A stretch of DNA of 10,002 nucleotides from Deltaproteobacteria bacterium. GTDB lineage: Bacteria; Desulfobacterota; Desulfobulbia; Desulfobulbales; Desulfocapsaceae. Positions 1-7,154 of this stretch are shown here, in pieces. The DNA lies in NCBI GenBank assembly GCA_021779275.1, contig JAJYAX010000026.1, positions 1 to 10,002 of the forward strand, in the 5' to 3' direction. Every line of letters begins with the position of its first letter. Within the stretch, counting starts at the first letter, position 1. The notes under the pieces are model-generated. The model saw nothing but the letters and a program-made list of their open reading frames with translations. It did not search any database and had not been told where the DNA came from. Both the position numbers and the translations under genes were made by a program.

Positions 1-210
1 ACCGTTCCGCGCGATGCGGTCTTGCAGGATCAGCAGGGCAGTTATGTTTTCCGTGTTGTCGATGGCAGGGCCAAGCGTGTCGAGGTCACCACCGGACGTG
101 TAAGTGACAAGTGGATAGAGATTGTAAACGGCCTGAAGTCCGATGATTCGGTCGTCAGCGTCGGGAATTACGAACTCACGGATGGCATACGGGTTCGGGA
201 GGGCAGGTAA
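1..210 (+). CDS. RND efflux periplasmic adaptor (membrane fusion protein), C-terminal fragment
   Basis: The reading frame is open from the left edge and gives the last 69 residues of a protein, so its start lies outside the window. The segment begins T-V-P-R-D-A-V-L, which matches the strand leading into the membrane-proximal beta domain of RND adaptors. It then runs through short beta-type stretches (YVFRVVDG, AKRVEVTTG, WIEIVNGLKSDDSVVSVG) and ends with a charged tail. In this family the domain packs against the top of the RND trimer and joins it to the outer-membrane channel. The TAA stop at 208-210 directly abuts the pump ATG at 211, the standard adaptor-then-pump order. The family call rests on this short tail plus the neighbour; the substrate cannot be judged. 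Confidence 0.85.
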   Translation, partial: TVPRDAVLQDQQGSYVFRVVDGRAKRVEVTTGRVSDKWIEIVNGLKSDDSVVSVGNYELTDGIRVREGR

Positions 211-3200
211 ATGGATATTGCCCACTGGGCGGCTTCGCACCGACGCTCCATTCTCTCGTTGTTTCTTTTGTTCGCCGTGGCCGGGGTCTTGACTGCTTTT
301 CATCTGCCGGTGGCCTTGTTTCCCCATATTAATTTTCCGCGTATCGCCATCAATGTGGAGACGGGCGACCAGCCGGCCGATCAGATGGTTATCGCGGTGA
401 CGCGCAGGATCGAACAGGCGGTAAGGCCGGTTCCCGGAGTCGCCTCGATCCGATCGACCAGCAGCCGCGGCAGTGCGGAAATATCGGTGAATTTTGACTG
501 GGGCATCGATATGGGCGCGGCCATGCTGCAGGTCCAGTCGGCGGTGACTCAGGCCCTTCCCGACCTGCCCGCCGGCACCACCTTCAAGGTGCGGCGCATG
601 GACCCGACGGTCTTTCCTATGGCCGCCTACAGTCTGACCTCGACAACCCTTTCCCAGACCGAACTGCATGATATCGGAATGTACCAGCTGGTGCCGCTTC
701 TTTCGGCAATCAACGGGGTTGCCCGGGTGCAGGTCATGGGCGGCAAAACGAGTGAGTACCGGGTCGAGGTTGATCCGGTGAAGCTGGCGGCCTATGATCT
801 GACCTTTGAAGATGTAACCAGGGCGTTGAGCGCCGCCAATGTCCTGCAGGCGGTTGGGAGGATGGAAGATCATTACAAGCTCTATCTGACAATGTCGGAC
901 ACCCGAATACACAGCCTTGACGATATCCGCGGCACCATCCTGCGCAGTGGTGAAAACGGTCTTGTGCTATTGCAGGATATTGCCCGGGTCTATCCGTCGG
1001 AGAAACCGGTGTGGTTGAAGGTATCGGCGGACGGCAAACCGGCAGCGCTCGTCATGGTGTACCAGCAACCCGATGCCAATACCGTCCAGATTGTCAATGA
1101 CATCAAGTCTCATCTCGATGCCTTCCATGACAAATTGCCCAAGGGGCTGCACATCGCCAACTGGTATGACCAGAGTCGGCTGGTGGTTGCCGCTGCCGCA
1201 AGCGTCCGTGACGCCATCCTGATCGGCATGCTGCTAGCGGCTCTTGTCCTGTTTATATTTCTGCGTAGTCTGAAAATTACGCTGGTGGCGATGATGACGG
1301 TTCCCGCAGCCTTGGCCACCACCGTTGTGTTGCTCGATGTCCTCGGAGACAGTTTCAATATCATGACGCTCGGCGGCATGGCGGCGGCGGTGGCGCTTAT
1401 AGTGGACGACTCCATTGTCGTGATCGAACATGTCGTGCGCCGCCTGCGGGAAAAAAAGACAGCTGGTGGCCAACTCACTCTCTCCATCCGCGAGGCGGCC
1501 ATCGAATTCACCAGGCCCCTGACCGGCTCCTCCATGGCAACTGTGATCATTTTTATCCCCTTAGCCTTTCTCTCCGGGGTTACAGGAGCCTTTTTCAAGG
1601 CTCTGTCATTGACCATGGCCAGTTCTTTATTGGTCTCCTTCCTGCTGGCCTGGCTGGCTGTGCCTCTCTTGTCCGAGCATCTGCTCACCCCAAAAGATGC
1701 CCTGCGGGAGGATATCGGCCCCGTATTCAAACGTATTCAGCTGGGATATCAAGGACTGATGGAGCGATTGATGCGCAGGCCCGTACTGGTCCTGGTCGTT
1801 GTAATTCCCTTCCTCGTGCTCACCTTCGTCGCCTATAAGCAGGTGGGGTCCGGCTTTATGCCCCATATGGACGAAGGCGGCTTTGTCCTGGATTTCCTGT
1901 CGCCGCCGGGAACATCTCTTGCCGAGACGGATCGTCTGGTAGGTCAGATCGAAGACATCCTCAAGGCCGACCTCGCGGTTGAGACCTATTCAAAACGAAC
2001 AGGAGGCGGGCTGGGCGGCAGTCTGCATCAGTCCAACGAAGGAGATTTCTTTGTCCGGCTCAAGCCTTTTCCGCGTCCTCCCATCGATCTGGTGATGGAC
2101 AGGATCCGCGGGCGGATTGAGCGGAAAGTGCCGGGGCTGAAAATCGATCTGATCCTGCTTATGGAGGACCTGATCGGTGACCTGACGGCCGTGCCGCAAC
2201 CGATTGAAGTCAAGCTTTATGATGACGATTACGATGAGTTGATGAAGGTCGCCCCGCAGGTGGCCGCTGCCATCAAAGGCATTCCCGGGGTGGTTGACGT
2301 GAGAGACGGGATCGTGCTGGCCGGCGATGCCCTTACCATCCGTGTGGACCGCGAAAAGGCCGCTCTGGAGGGCGTTGATCCGGCCAGTGTGACCAAGCAG
2401 CTGCAGGCCTGGATGCGCGGTATCGTCACGACTCAGGTCCAGGAGGGAGTGAAACTGGTAGGCATCCGGGTCTGGACCCCGGATCAGGTGCGCCGCAGCC
2501 CGGCTGATCTTGAAAACATGCAGATCCGGGCCCCCGGCGGGCATCTGTTTCCGTTACGGCGGATTGCTCATTTTGAGAAGGTCGTCGGCCAGCCGCAGAT
2601 CACCCGGGAAAACCTCAAGCGCATGATTGCGGTGACCGGCCGGATAAGCGGCCGTGATATGGGTTCCACCATTCGTGACGTAAAAAAGACGCTGACACAA
2701 AAGGGCCTGTTGCCGAAGAGCGTCTATTATGAACTTGGCGGTCTTTACCAGCAGCAGCAGATTGCCTTTCGTGGGTTGATCGCGGTTTTTGCAGCCGCCT
2801 TGGGTCTTGTCTTTTTACTGTTGCTTTTCCTCTACGAGGACTTCGCCGCCGCTTTTGCCATCATGGCCATGCCCCTGTTGGCGGCGGGGATGGTCTTTGT
2901 CGGCCTGTGGCTGACGGGAATCGAGTTGAATATCACGGCAATGATGGGCATGACCATGATCGTCGGCATCGTCACCGAGGTGTCGATCTTCTATTTCTCG
3001 GAATACCACGATCTGGTGGCGCAGGGAAATGATGAGAGGAAGGCGCTGATTCAGGCCGGAGTCAACCGGATGCGGCCGATTGTAATGACCACCCTGGCGG
3101 CCATCTTTGCGCTGATGCCTCTGGCGCTGGCAATTGGTCAGGGTTCTCAGATGCAGCAGCCCCTGGCAGTGGCCATCATATCCGGCCTGCTGGTGCAGAC

Positions 3201-3294
3201 ACCTCTGGTTATCGTCGTGATGCCGGTTATCTATAAGATCCTGGCTCGTATTAAAAAGGCAGAAACAGTCGATGCAGGCAAATGCCCGGTCTGA
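211..3294 (+). CDS. RND-family efflux pump, inner-membrane permease subunit
   Basis: A 1027-residue protein of normal length for a proton-driven RND pump, which would export substrate from the periplasm or inner membrane through an adaptor and outer-membrane channel. TM1 spans about residues 13-31. The first porter domain follows (about 40-330), with V-x-G-V motifs such as PVPGVASI. TM2-TM6 span about 332-490, TM7 about 524-541, the second porter domain about 545-850, and TM8-TM12 about 853-1010. TM4 carries the paired aspartates D399-D400 in ALIVDDSIVVIE, as in drug-type (HAE) pumps. TM10 reads GIVTEVSIFYF, so the usual Lys of AcrB-type pumps is replaced by E923, which lines up with the TM10 acidic residue of CusA-type metal pumps. 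A purine-rich GGGAGGGCAGG lies just ahead of the ATG. The substrate is unknown; drug, lipid-like or metal substrates remain possible. Confidence 0.95.
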   Translation: MDIAHWAASHRRSILSLFLLFAVAGVLTAFHLPVALFPHINFPRIAINVETGDQPADQMVIAVTRRIEQAVRPVPGVASIRSTSSRGSAEISVNFDWGIDMGAAMLQVQSAVTQALPDLPAGTTFKVRRMDPTVFPMAAYSLTSTTLSQTELHDIGMYQLVPLLSAINGVARVQVMGGKTSEYRVEVDPVKLAAYDLTFEDVTRALSAANVLQAVGRMEDHYKLYLTMSDTRIHSLDDIRGTILRSGENGLVLLQDIARVYPSEKPVWLKVSADGKPAALVMVYQQPDANTVQIVNDIKSHLDAFHDKLPKGLHIANWYDQSRLVVAAAASVRDAILIGMLLAALVLFIFLRSLKITLVAMMTVPAALATTVVLLDVLGDSFNIMTLGGMAAAVALIVDDSIVVIEHVVRRLREKKTAGGQLTLSIREAAIEFTRPLTGSSMATVIIFIPLAFLSGVTGAFFKALSLTMASSLLVSFLLAWLAVPLLSEHLLTPKDALREDIGPVFKRIQLGYQGLMERLMRRPVLVLVVVIPFLVLTFVAYKQVGSGFMPHMDEGGFVLDFLSPPGTSLAETDRLVGQIEDILKADLAVETYSKRTGGGLGGSLHQSNEGDFFVRLKPFPRPPIDLVMDRIRGRIERKVPGLKIDLILLMEDLIGDLTAVPQPIEVKLYDDDYDELMKVAPQVAAAIKGIPGVVDVRDGIVLAGDALTIRVDREKAALEGVDPASVTKQLQAWMRGIVTTQVQEGVKLVGIRVWTPDQVRRSPADLENMQIRAPGGHLFPLRRIAHFEKVVGQPQITRENLKRMIAVTGRISGRDMGSTIRDVKKTLTQKGLLPKSVYYELGGLYQQQQIAFRGLIAVFAAALGLVFLLLLFLYEDFAAAFAIMAMPLLAAGMVFVGLWLTGIELNITAMMGMTMIVGIVTEVSIFYFSEYHDLVAQGNDERKALIQAGVNRMRPIVMTTLAAIFALMPLALAIGQGSQMQQPLAVAIISGLLVQTPLVIVVMPVIYKILARIKKAETVDAGKCPV

Positions 3295-3333
3295 TGCCGT
3301 AAAGATGTGAAATGTTTTCCTGAAGGAGCAAAA

Positions 3334-3753
3334 ATGCAAATAATCAGCCGGGTCAGGAATAGGTGGTTTTCCTGGGTTGCAGAAGTTGGGACATTATACC
3401 CTGTTCTTCTTCTCAGACTCTTTCTGACCTTTCAGAATCTCAAATTTATATCCTTAGCCATCGGCAAATTGAGACGCTTTTGGCTGGTACACTTCCGGAA
3501 AGAATATGTCCGGCAGCAACTCTCCGCCCGTCAGGGCGCTTGTCTTCAATGCGGCACCTGTTGCAGCCTGCTGTTTACCTGCCCGGTCCTGATAAAGAAC
3601 GAACATTGCCTCATGTATAATACCTGCAGGCCGCAAGCCTGCAAGGTATTTCCCGTAGATCAGAGGGATGTGGATGATGTGAGAGTTCGCGGCGCCCAGT
3701 GCGGCTACTCTTTTTCCGGTCAGGATTTCAAAGAGGATAGAAACATGAAATGA
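3334..3753 (+). CDS. YkgJ-type cysteine-cluster protein (CxxCxxCC), small
   Basis: A 139-residue protein with nine cysteines, all in the C-terminal half (C70, C73, C76, C77, C83, C92, C98, C103, C123). The core CLQCGTCC motif followed by spaced Cys and a final QCGY is the pattern of the YkgJ/UPF0153-like zinc- or iron-chelating cluster family, whose function is poorly known. The N-terminal 60 residues are basic and hydrophobic (WFSWVAEVGTLYPVLLLRLF) without a clear signal peptide, so membrane association is possible but inferred. I chose ATG 3334 because AAGGAG lies five bases ahead of it; a GTG at 3307 is in frame but has no such site. The gene sits 39 bases after the pump and overlaps the response-regulator start by four bases (ATGA), implying co-translation. 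A metal- or redox-related accessory role is inference. Confidence 0.85.
   Translation: MQIISRVRNRWFSWVAEVGTLYPVLLLRLFLTFQNLKFISLAIGKLRRFWLVHFRKEYVRQQLSARQGACLQCGTCCSLLFTCPVLIKNEHCLMYNTCRPQACKVFPVDQRDVDDVRVRGAQCGYSFSGQDFKEDRNMK
3619..3650 (+). other. Long hairpin inside the cysteine-cluster gene
   Basis: Bases 3619-3631 (AATACCTGCAGGC) pair with 3637-3650 (GCCTGCAAGGTATT) around the five-base loop CGCAA. All 13 left-arm bases pair, and the only defect is one unpaired A at 3644. The hairpin encodes the residues N-T-C-R-P-Q-A-C-K-V-F, so part of the symmetry may come from the two Cys codons. It is followed by TCCCG rather than a U-run, so it does not look like an intrinsic terminator. It lies about 100 bases ahead of the response-regulator start and could affect mRNA processing or translation; that role is inference. 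Confidence 0.6.
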
Positions 3754-4433
3754 AGATTCTCATTGTCGATGATGAGCTGACCCTGTTGGAACAATTGAAA
3801 AGCGCCCTTGAAGGCCAGCGCTATATGGTTGAGACGGCGCGGGACGGGGAAGAGGCCTCGGACAGGCTTTTTGACAACCCGTTCGATCTAATCATTCTGG
3901 ATATCATGTTGCCTAAACAGGATGGCCTCTCGGTACTGCGGGAAATCCGGCGGGCGGGTATCAAAACCCCCGTCCTGATGCTCACCGCCCGGGGGGATAT
4001 CGGAGACAGGATCAAAGGGCTTGATCTAGGGGCGGACGACTATCTGGCCAAACCCTTTTCACTGGATGAGCTGCTGGCCCGGATCCGCGCCCTGTTCAGA
4101 CGATCCGGGGGGCAGGTGGATTCGGTGCTGCGGGTTGGGGACCTCCAACTCGATACCATTAGCCGAGAGGTGACCAAGGGAGGGGCATCCGTGGAGCTGA
4201 CCGCCAGGGAGTTTTCCATCCTGGAATTCTTGCTCTACAATAAAAACAGGGCCGTGTCGCGTTTCAGCCTGGCCGAACATGTCTGGGGAGATGCCTTCGA
4301 TCCTTTCAGCATGTCCAATTTTATGGATGTCCATATCAAAAACCTGCGGCACAAGATCGGTGACTCGGGACACGGCGCTATTGTCCGGACTCTGCGTGGT
4401 GTCGGGTATATCATCAAGGATGACGCCCAATGA
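3750..4433 (+). CDS. OmpR/PhoB-family two-component response regulator
   Basis: A 227-residue DNA-binding regulator with the full domain set. The receiver domain spans about 1-118, with acidic pair D7-D8, phospho-acceptor D51 in LIILDIMLPKQDG, T79 and K101 (KPFS). The winged-helix effector spans about 127-224, with the ELTAREFSILEFLL helix, the recognition region NFMDVHIKNLRHKIG and the terminal RTLRGVGYII hairpin. No key residue is missing. The start ATG overlaps the stop of the cysteine-cluster gene (ATGA), and AGAGGA lies about 12 bases upstream, a rather long spacing that suggests translational coupling. Its stop overlaps the kinase start in the same way. As the partner of the downstream kinase it most likely controls the surrounding efflux genes; that target is inferred from position alone. 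Confidence 0.96.
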   Translation: MKILIVDDELTLLEQLKSALEGQRYMVETARDGEEASDRLFDNPFDLIILDIMLPKQDGLSVLREIRRAGIKTPVLMLTARGDIGDRIKGLDLGADDYLAKPFSLDELLARIRALFRRSGGQVDSVLRVGDLQLDTISREVTKGGASVELTAREFSILEFLLYNKNRAVSRFSLAEHVWGDAFDPFSMSNFMDVHIKNLRHKIGDSGHGAIVRTLRGVGYIIKDDAQ

Positions 4434-5848
4434 CCGTTCGGCAGAAGATCTCTCTCTTGATCACGGCCGCGGGTTTTCTGGCCAGCCTGGTCTTTTCCTG
4501 CATCATCGTTTGGGAAATGCGCGAACAGCCCTTCCGGATTATGGACGCTGATCTGCAGACCACCGCCGAACGGGCTGTTCATCTTCTTTTCGGGGCAGAT
4601 ACAGGGAGTGCTCTTGACGTTCCTTTATTGATAGACGACAGACAATACTGGTTGAAGGTATATGATCAGGAGAGCGGCAGGCTGTTGTACACATCCAGTT
4701 TGGCCAAACAGATAGAAATTCCGGAACCGGCTCCGGAGTCCAGCGCCACAGTCAGCCTCATCGTCCCTCGGGGAAAAATTGATGTGGGGCAGGACAGTCA
4801 AAGCGAGGCCACCTTCAGGATGAATACATTCAGGGAATCATATAATGGAAAGACATTTCTCGTGTGCGCAGGTCGCCCCATGGAACAACTTGAGGAAGAA
4901 CTGACGGATATCTTTATTGGCGTCGGGGCCGGCCTTGCCGTTTCGGTGCTCCTGCTGCTGGTGACCAGTTATTTTGTGGCGGGACTAATCCTGAAACCCA
5001 TCAGGGCCATGAATGATCAGGCCCGTGATATCTCGGAAAAGCATCTGGACCGGAGGATACCGGTGAGCAGTGAGCGTGACGAATTCAACACTCTGGCCCG
5101 GACCCTCAATCAGGTCTTTGACAGGCTGCAACATGCCTTCTTGCAACAAAAGAGGCTGCTGGCCGATGCCTCCCATGAATTGAAGACCCCCCTGACAATG
5201 ATACGGCTATCAGTGGATGAGCTTCAATCGGCCTGGGATGGAGATCCGGGGGCGCTGCACAGGGAAGGACTTACGAGAATGACCGGACAGGTGCTGCGTA
5301 TGGAGCGGCTCGTCAAAAATCTCCTGGACCTCTCTTCGCTGGAAATCGAGGAAAGTACGGCCAAAGAACCGGTGGATATAAGCGGGGTGCTGGACTCTCT
5401 GGTGGCGGATTACCGTTTTTTGGCCGATACACGCACTATTCAGATAGACGTCCGTCTTGCCCAGCAGCTGCCTGTGCAGGGAAACAGGGAAAAGCTGATC
5501 CGCGCCTTTTCAAATATCCTGGACAATGCCATCAAGTATAACGTGGACGGAGGCCGGGTCGAGGTGATCGCCGACCATTCCGGCAGGGATATTACGATTA
5601 CAGTTTCCAACACAGGTCCGGGTGTTGCCGAGGAGGAAATCCCCAAGGTGTTTGACCAGTTTTACCGGGTGGAAGAATCCAGATCTGTCCGTTACGGCGG
5701 CTCCGGATTAGGTCTGGCCATTGTGAAGAGAATTATTGATCTCCATGGCGGGTCGGTGAGATTCGAGAGCAGGCAAGGGGATTGGACGCGGGTGACCGTC
5801 AGCTTGCCGATCCGCCGGCCTTTCTGTCAGGGGCCGATTCCGGCATGA
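4430..5848 (+). CDS. Membrane sensor histidine kinase with HAMP domain
   Basis: A 472-residue inner-membrane kinase. TM1 spans about residues 8-28, a periplasmic sensor region about 30-160, TM2 about 161-186, and a HAMP linker about 184-237. The dimerisation/phospho-acceptor helix contains H249 in DASHELKTPL. The ATPase domain spans about 345-460, with N-box N366 in NILDNAIKYN, G1 box NTGPG at 394-398 (Asn where many kinases have Asp, a common variant), F-box FDQFYR at 408-413, and G2 GGSGLGLAIV at 423-432. This is the CusS/OmpR-partner class of kinases. The sensor region shows no His/Cys metal-binding cluster (single C148), so the signal cannot be named. ATG 4430 overlaps the regulator stop, with AAGGA nine bases ahead. 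The stop codon overlaps the MFS start. Confidence 0.96.
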   Translation: MTVRQKISLLITAAGFLASLVFSCIIVWEMREQPFRIMDADLQTTAERAVHLLFGADTGSALDVPLLIDDRQYWLKVYDQESGRLLYTSSLAKQIEIPEPAPESSATVSLIVPRGKIDVGQDSQSEATFRMNTFRESYNGKTFLVCAGRPMEQLEEELTDIFIGVGAGLAVSVLLLLVTSYFVAGLILKPIRAMNDQARDISEKHLDRRIPVSSERDEFNTLARTLNQVFDRLQHAFLQQKRLLADASHELKTPLTMIRLSVDELQSAWDGDPGALHREGLTRMTGQVLRMERLVKNLLDLSSLEIEESTAKEPVDISGVLDSLVADYRFLADTRTIQIDVRLAQQLPVQGNREKLIRAFSNILDNAIKYNVDGGRVEVIADHSGRDITITVSNTGPGVAEEEIPKVFDQFYRVEESRSVRYGGSGLGLAIVKRIIDLHGGSVRFESRQGDWTRVTVSLPIRRPFCQGPIPA

Positions 5849-7137
5849 AAAACAGGAGAGCGGGCGGGGCGGGATGGCGGAGAATTTTTCAGGGCAATAT
5901 CTTGGCCTTCGGCCTGGTCAGTTTTCTCACTGACTTTTCCACCGAGATGATCTATCCCCTTTTGCCGGTCTTTTTTGCCGGATTCGTGTCGCCGGCGGCG
6001 GTGGCGGTGTATGTGGGCCTGATGGAGGGTCTGGCGGAAGGTACCTCCAGCCTGCTTAAGTTCTATTCCGGCCGTCTCAGTGACCGGGTCAACCGGCGTA
6101 AGCCTTTGGCCCTTATCGGTTATGCGATTTCCAGCATCATCAGACCCTTTACCGCCATGGCCGTTGTCGCCTGGCAGGTTGTGGTTTTTCGTCTGCTGGA
6201 CCGTGTCGGGAAGGGGCTTCGAACCGCGCCGAGGGATGCCCTGCTCAGCGAATCGATAACGGACGATGTCAGGGGCCGGGCTTTCAGCTTTCATCGGTTG
6301 ATGGATCATGCCGGCGCGGTGACAGGCCCGCTTATGGCGGTCGTCTTTCTCTATCTGATGCTCGGGCGCGCCATCCTGTGGCAGCAGGGAAACAGTAGCA
6401 CCAGCCCGCAGGAGATGGCGGCCTTGCGCTGGTTGTTCGCCCTGGCGGCTCTTCCGGGGATGGCGGCAGTCCTGTTGCTGTGGAGATTCGTTCAGGAGAG
6501 GCGGCATCCTGCCGGAACACAACATGCGTCTGAAGAAAAGGCCTCTCCGCCCAGATCGCGGCTCTCCCGCGGCTTTTTCTTTTTTCTCTCCGCCGAGGTG
6601 TTGTTTACCCTTGGCAACAGTTCCGACCTGTTTCTGATTTTCTATGCCCGGAATCGATTCGGTCTGGGCCTTGGCTGGGTCATCAGTTTATGGGTTCTGC
6701 TGCATCTCGCCAAGATTGTATTCAGTCTGCCCGGCGGCTGGCTGGCGGACCGGACCGGCCATAGAGAGGCCATTATCGCCGGGTGGGTGACCTACGCCCT
6801 TGTCTATGTCATGGTTCCCTTTACAACGGATATCAGGATGATCTGTGTGCTGTTGTTTTTCTATGGTCTCTACTATGGGCTGACGGAGGGGGCGGAACGC
6901 GCCCTGGTGGCGGAGATGGCGGCCGTCACGGATAGAGGAAGAGCCTATGGATGGTACCATGGCGCAGTGGGTCTGGCCACTTTGCCCGCGAGTTTGATGT
7001 TTGGCATCTTCTGGGCATGGTTCGGCCCTGATCGGGCCTTTTTTTTCGGCGCCTTTCTGGCGGCGGCGGCCGTGGTCCTTCTTGCGGTGAACCCGGTAAC
7101 CGATAGAGACAAACCGGGCCGCCTGCAGAATAGTTGA
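5845..7137 (+). CDS. MFS transporter (12-TM exporter family), substrate unknown
   Basis: A 430-residue polytopic membrane protein of usual MFS length. The first helix ends in LTDFSTEMIYPLLPVFF (28-44), a hallmark of an MFS subfamily of uncharacterised exporters. Loop motif A copies occur in both halves: GRLSDRVNRRK (76-86) and GGWLADRTGHRE (297-308). LDRVGKGLRTAPRDALLSES (118-137) is a second conserved signature. A charged cytoplasmic linker (about 215-242) separates the two six-helix halves. I chose ATG 5845 because it overlaps the kinase stop (ATGA) and places the protein start just before the first membrane segment; an upstream TTG at 5782 would only add residues lying wholly within the kinase gene. 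No strong ribosome site is seen, which fits coupling to kinase translation. Its place behind the kinase suggests the two-component system regulates it along with the RND pump. Confidence 0.92.
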   Translation: MKNRRAGGAGWRRIFQGNILAFGLVSFLTDFSTEMIYPLLPVFFAGFVSPAAVAVYVGLMEGLAEGTSSLLKFYSGRLSDRVNRRKPLALIGYAISSIIRPFTAMAVVAWQVVVFRLLDRVGKGLRTAPRDALLSESITDDVRGRAFSFHRLMDHAGAVTGPLMAVVFLYLMLGRAILWQQGNSSTSPQEMAALRWLFALAALPGMAAVLLLWRFVQERRHPAGTQHASEEKASPPRSRLSRGFFFFLSAEVLFTLGNSSDLFLIFYARNRFGLGLGWVISLWVLLHLAKIVFSLPGGWLADRTGHREAIIAGWVTYALVYVMVPFTTDIRMICVLLFFYGLYYGLTEGAERALVAEMAAVTDRGRAYGWYHGAVGLATLPASLMFGIFWAWFGPDRAFFFGAFLAAAAVVLLAVNPVTDRDKPGRLQNS

Positions 7138-7154
7138 AGAGGATCGGAAGAAAG

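Noticed and set aside
1110..1730. 206-codon minus-strand open frame opposite the RND pump
   Set aside because: It lies within an intact pump gene and its Ser/Arg/Ala-rich translation shows no domain.
1990..2544. 184-codon minus-strand open frame opposite the RND pump
   Set aside because: Shadow of the pump's second porter domain, with no motif or ribosome site noticed.
3307..3333. GTG start nine codons upstream for the cysteine-cluster gene
   Set aside because: ATG 3334 has AAGGAG at good spacing, and the upstream extension covers that very site.
2815..3339. 174-codon minus-strand open frame spanning the pump 3' end
   Set aside because: His/Asp/Gln-rich translation typical of antisense to hydrophobic helices; no independent support.
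5782..5844. Upstream TTG start for the MFS gene
   Set aside because: It would add 21 polar residues wholly inside the kinase gene; ATG 5845 overlapping the kinase stop is more natural.
5827..6525. 232-codon minus-strand open frame opposite the MFS gene
   Set aside because: It is antisense to a clear transporter gene, its translation is polar low-complexity text rich in Gln, His, Pro and Arg, and it shows no family motif; it is a GC-bias shadow.
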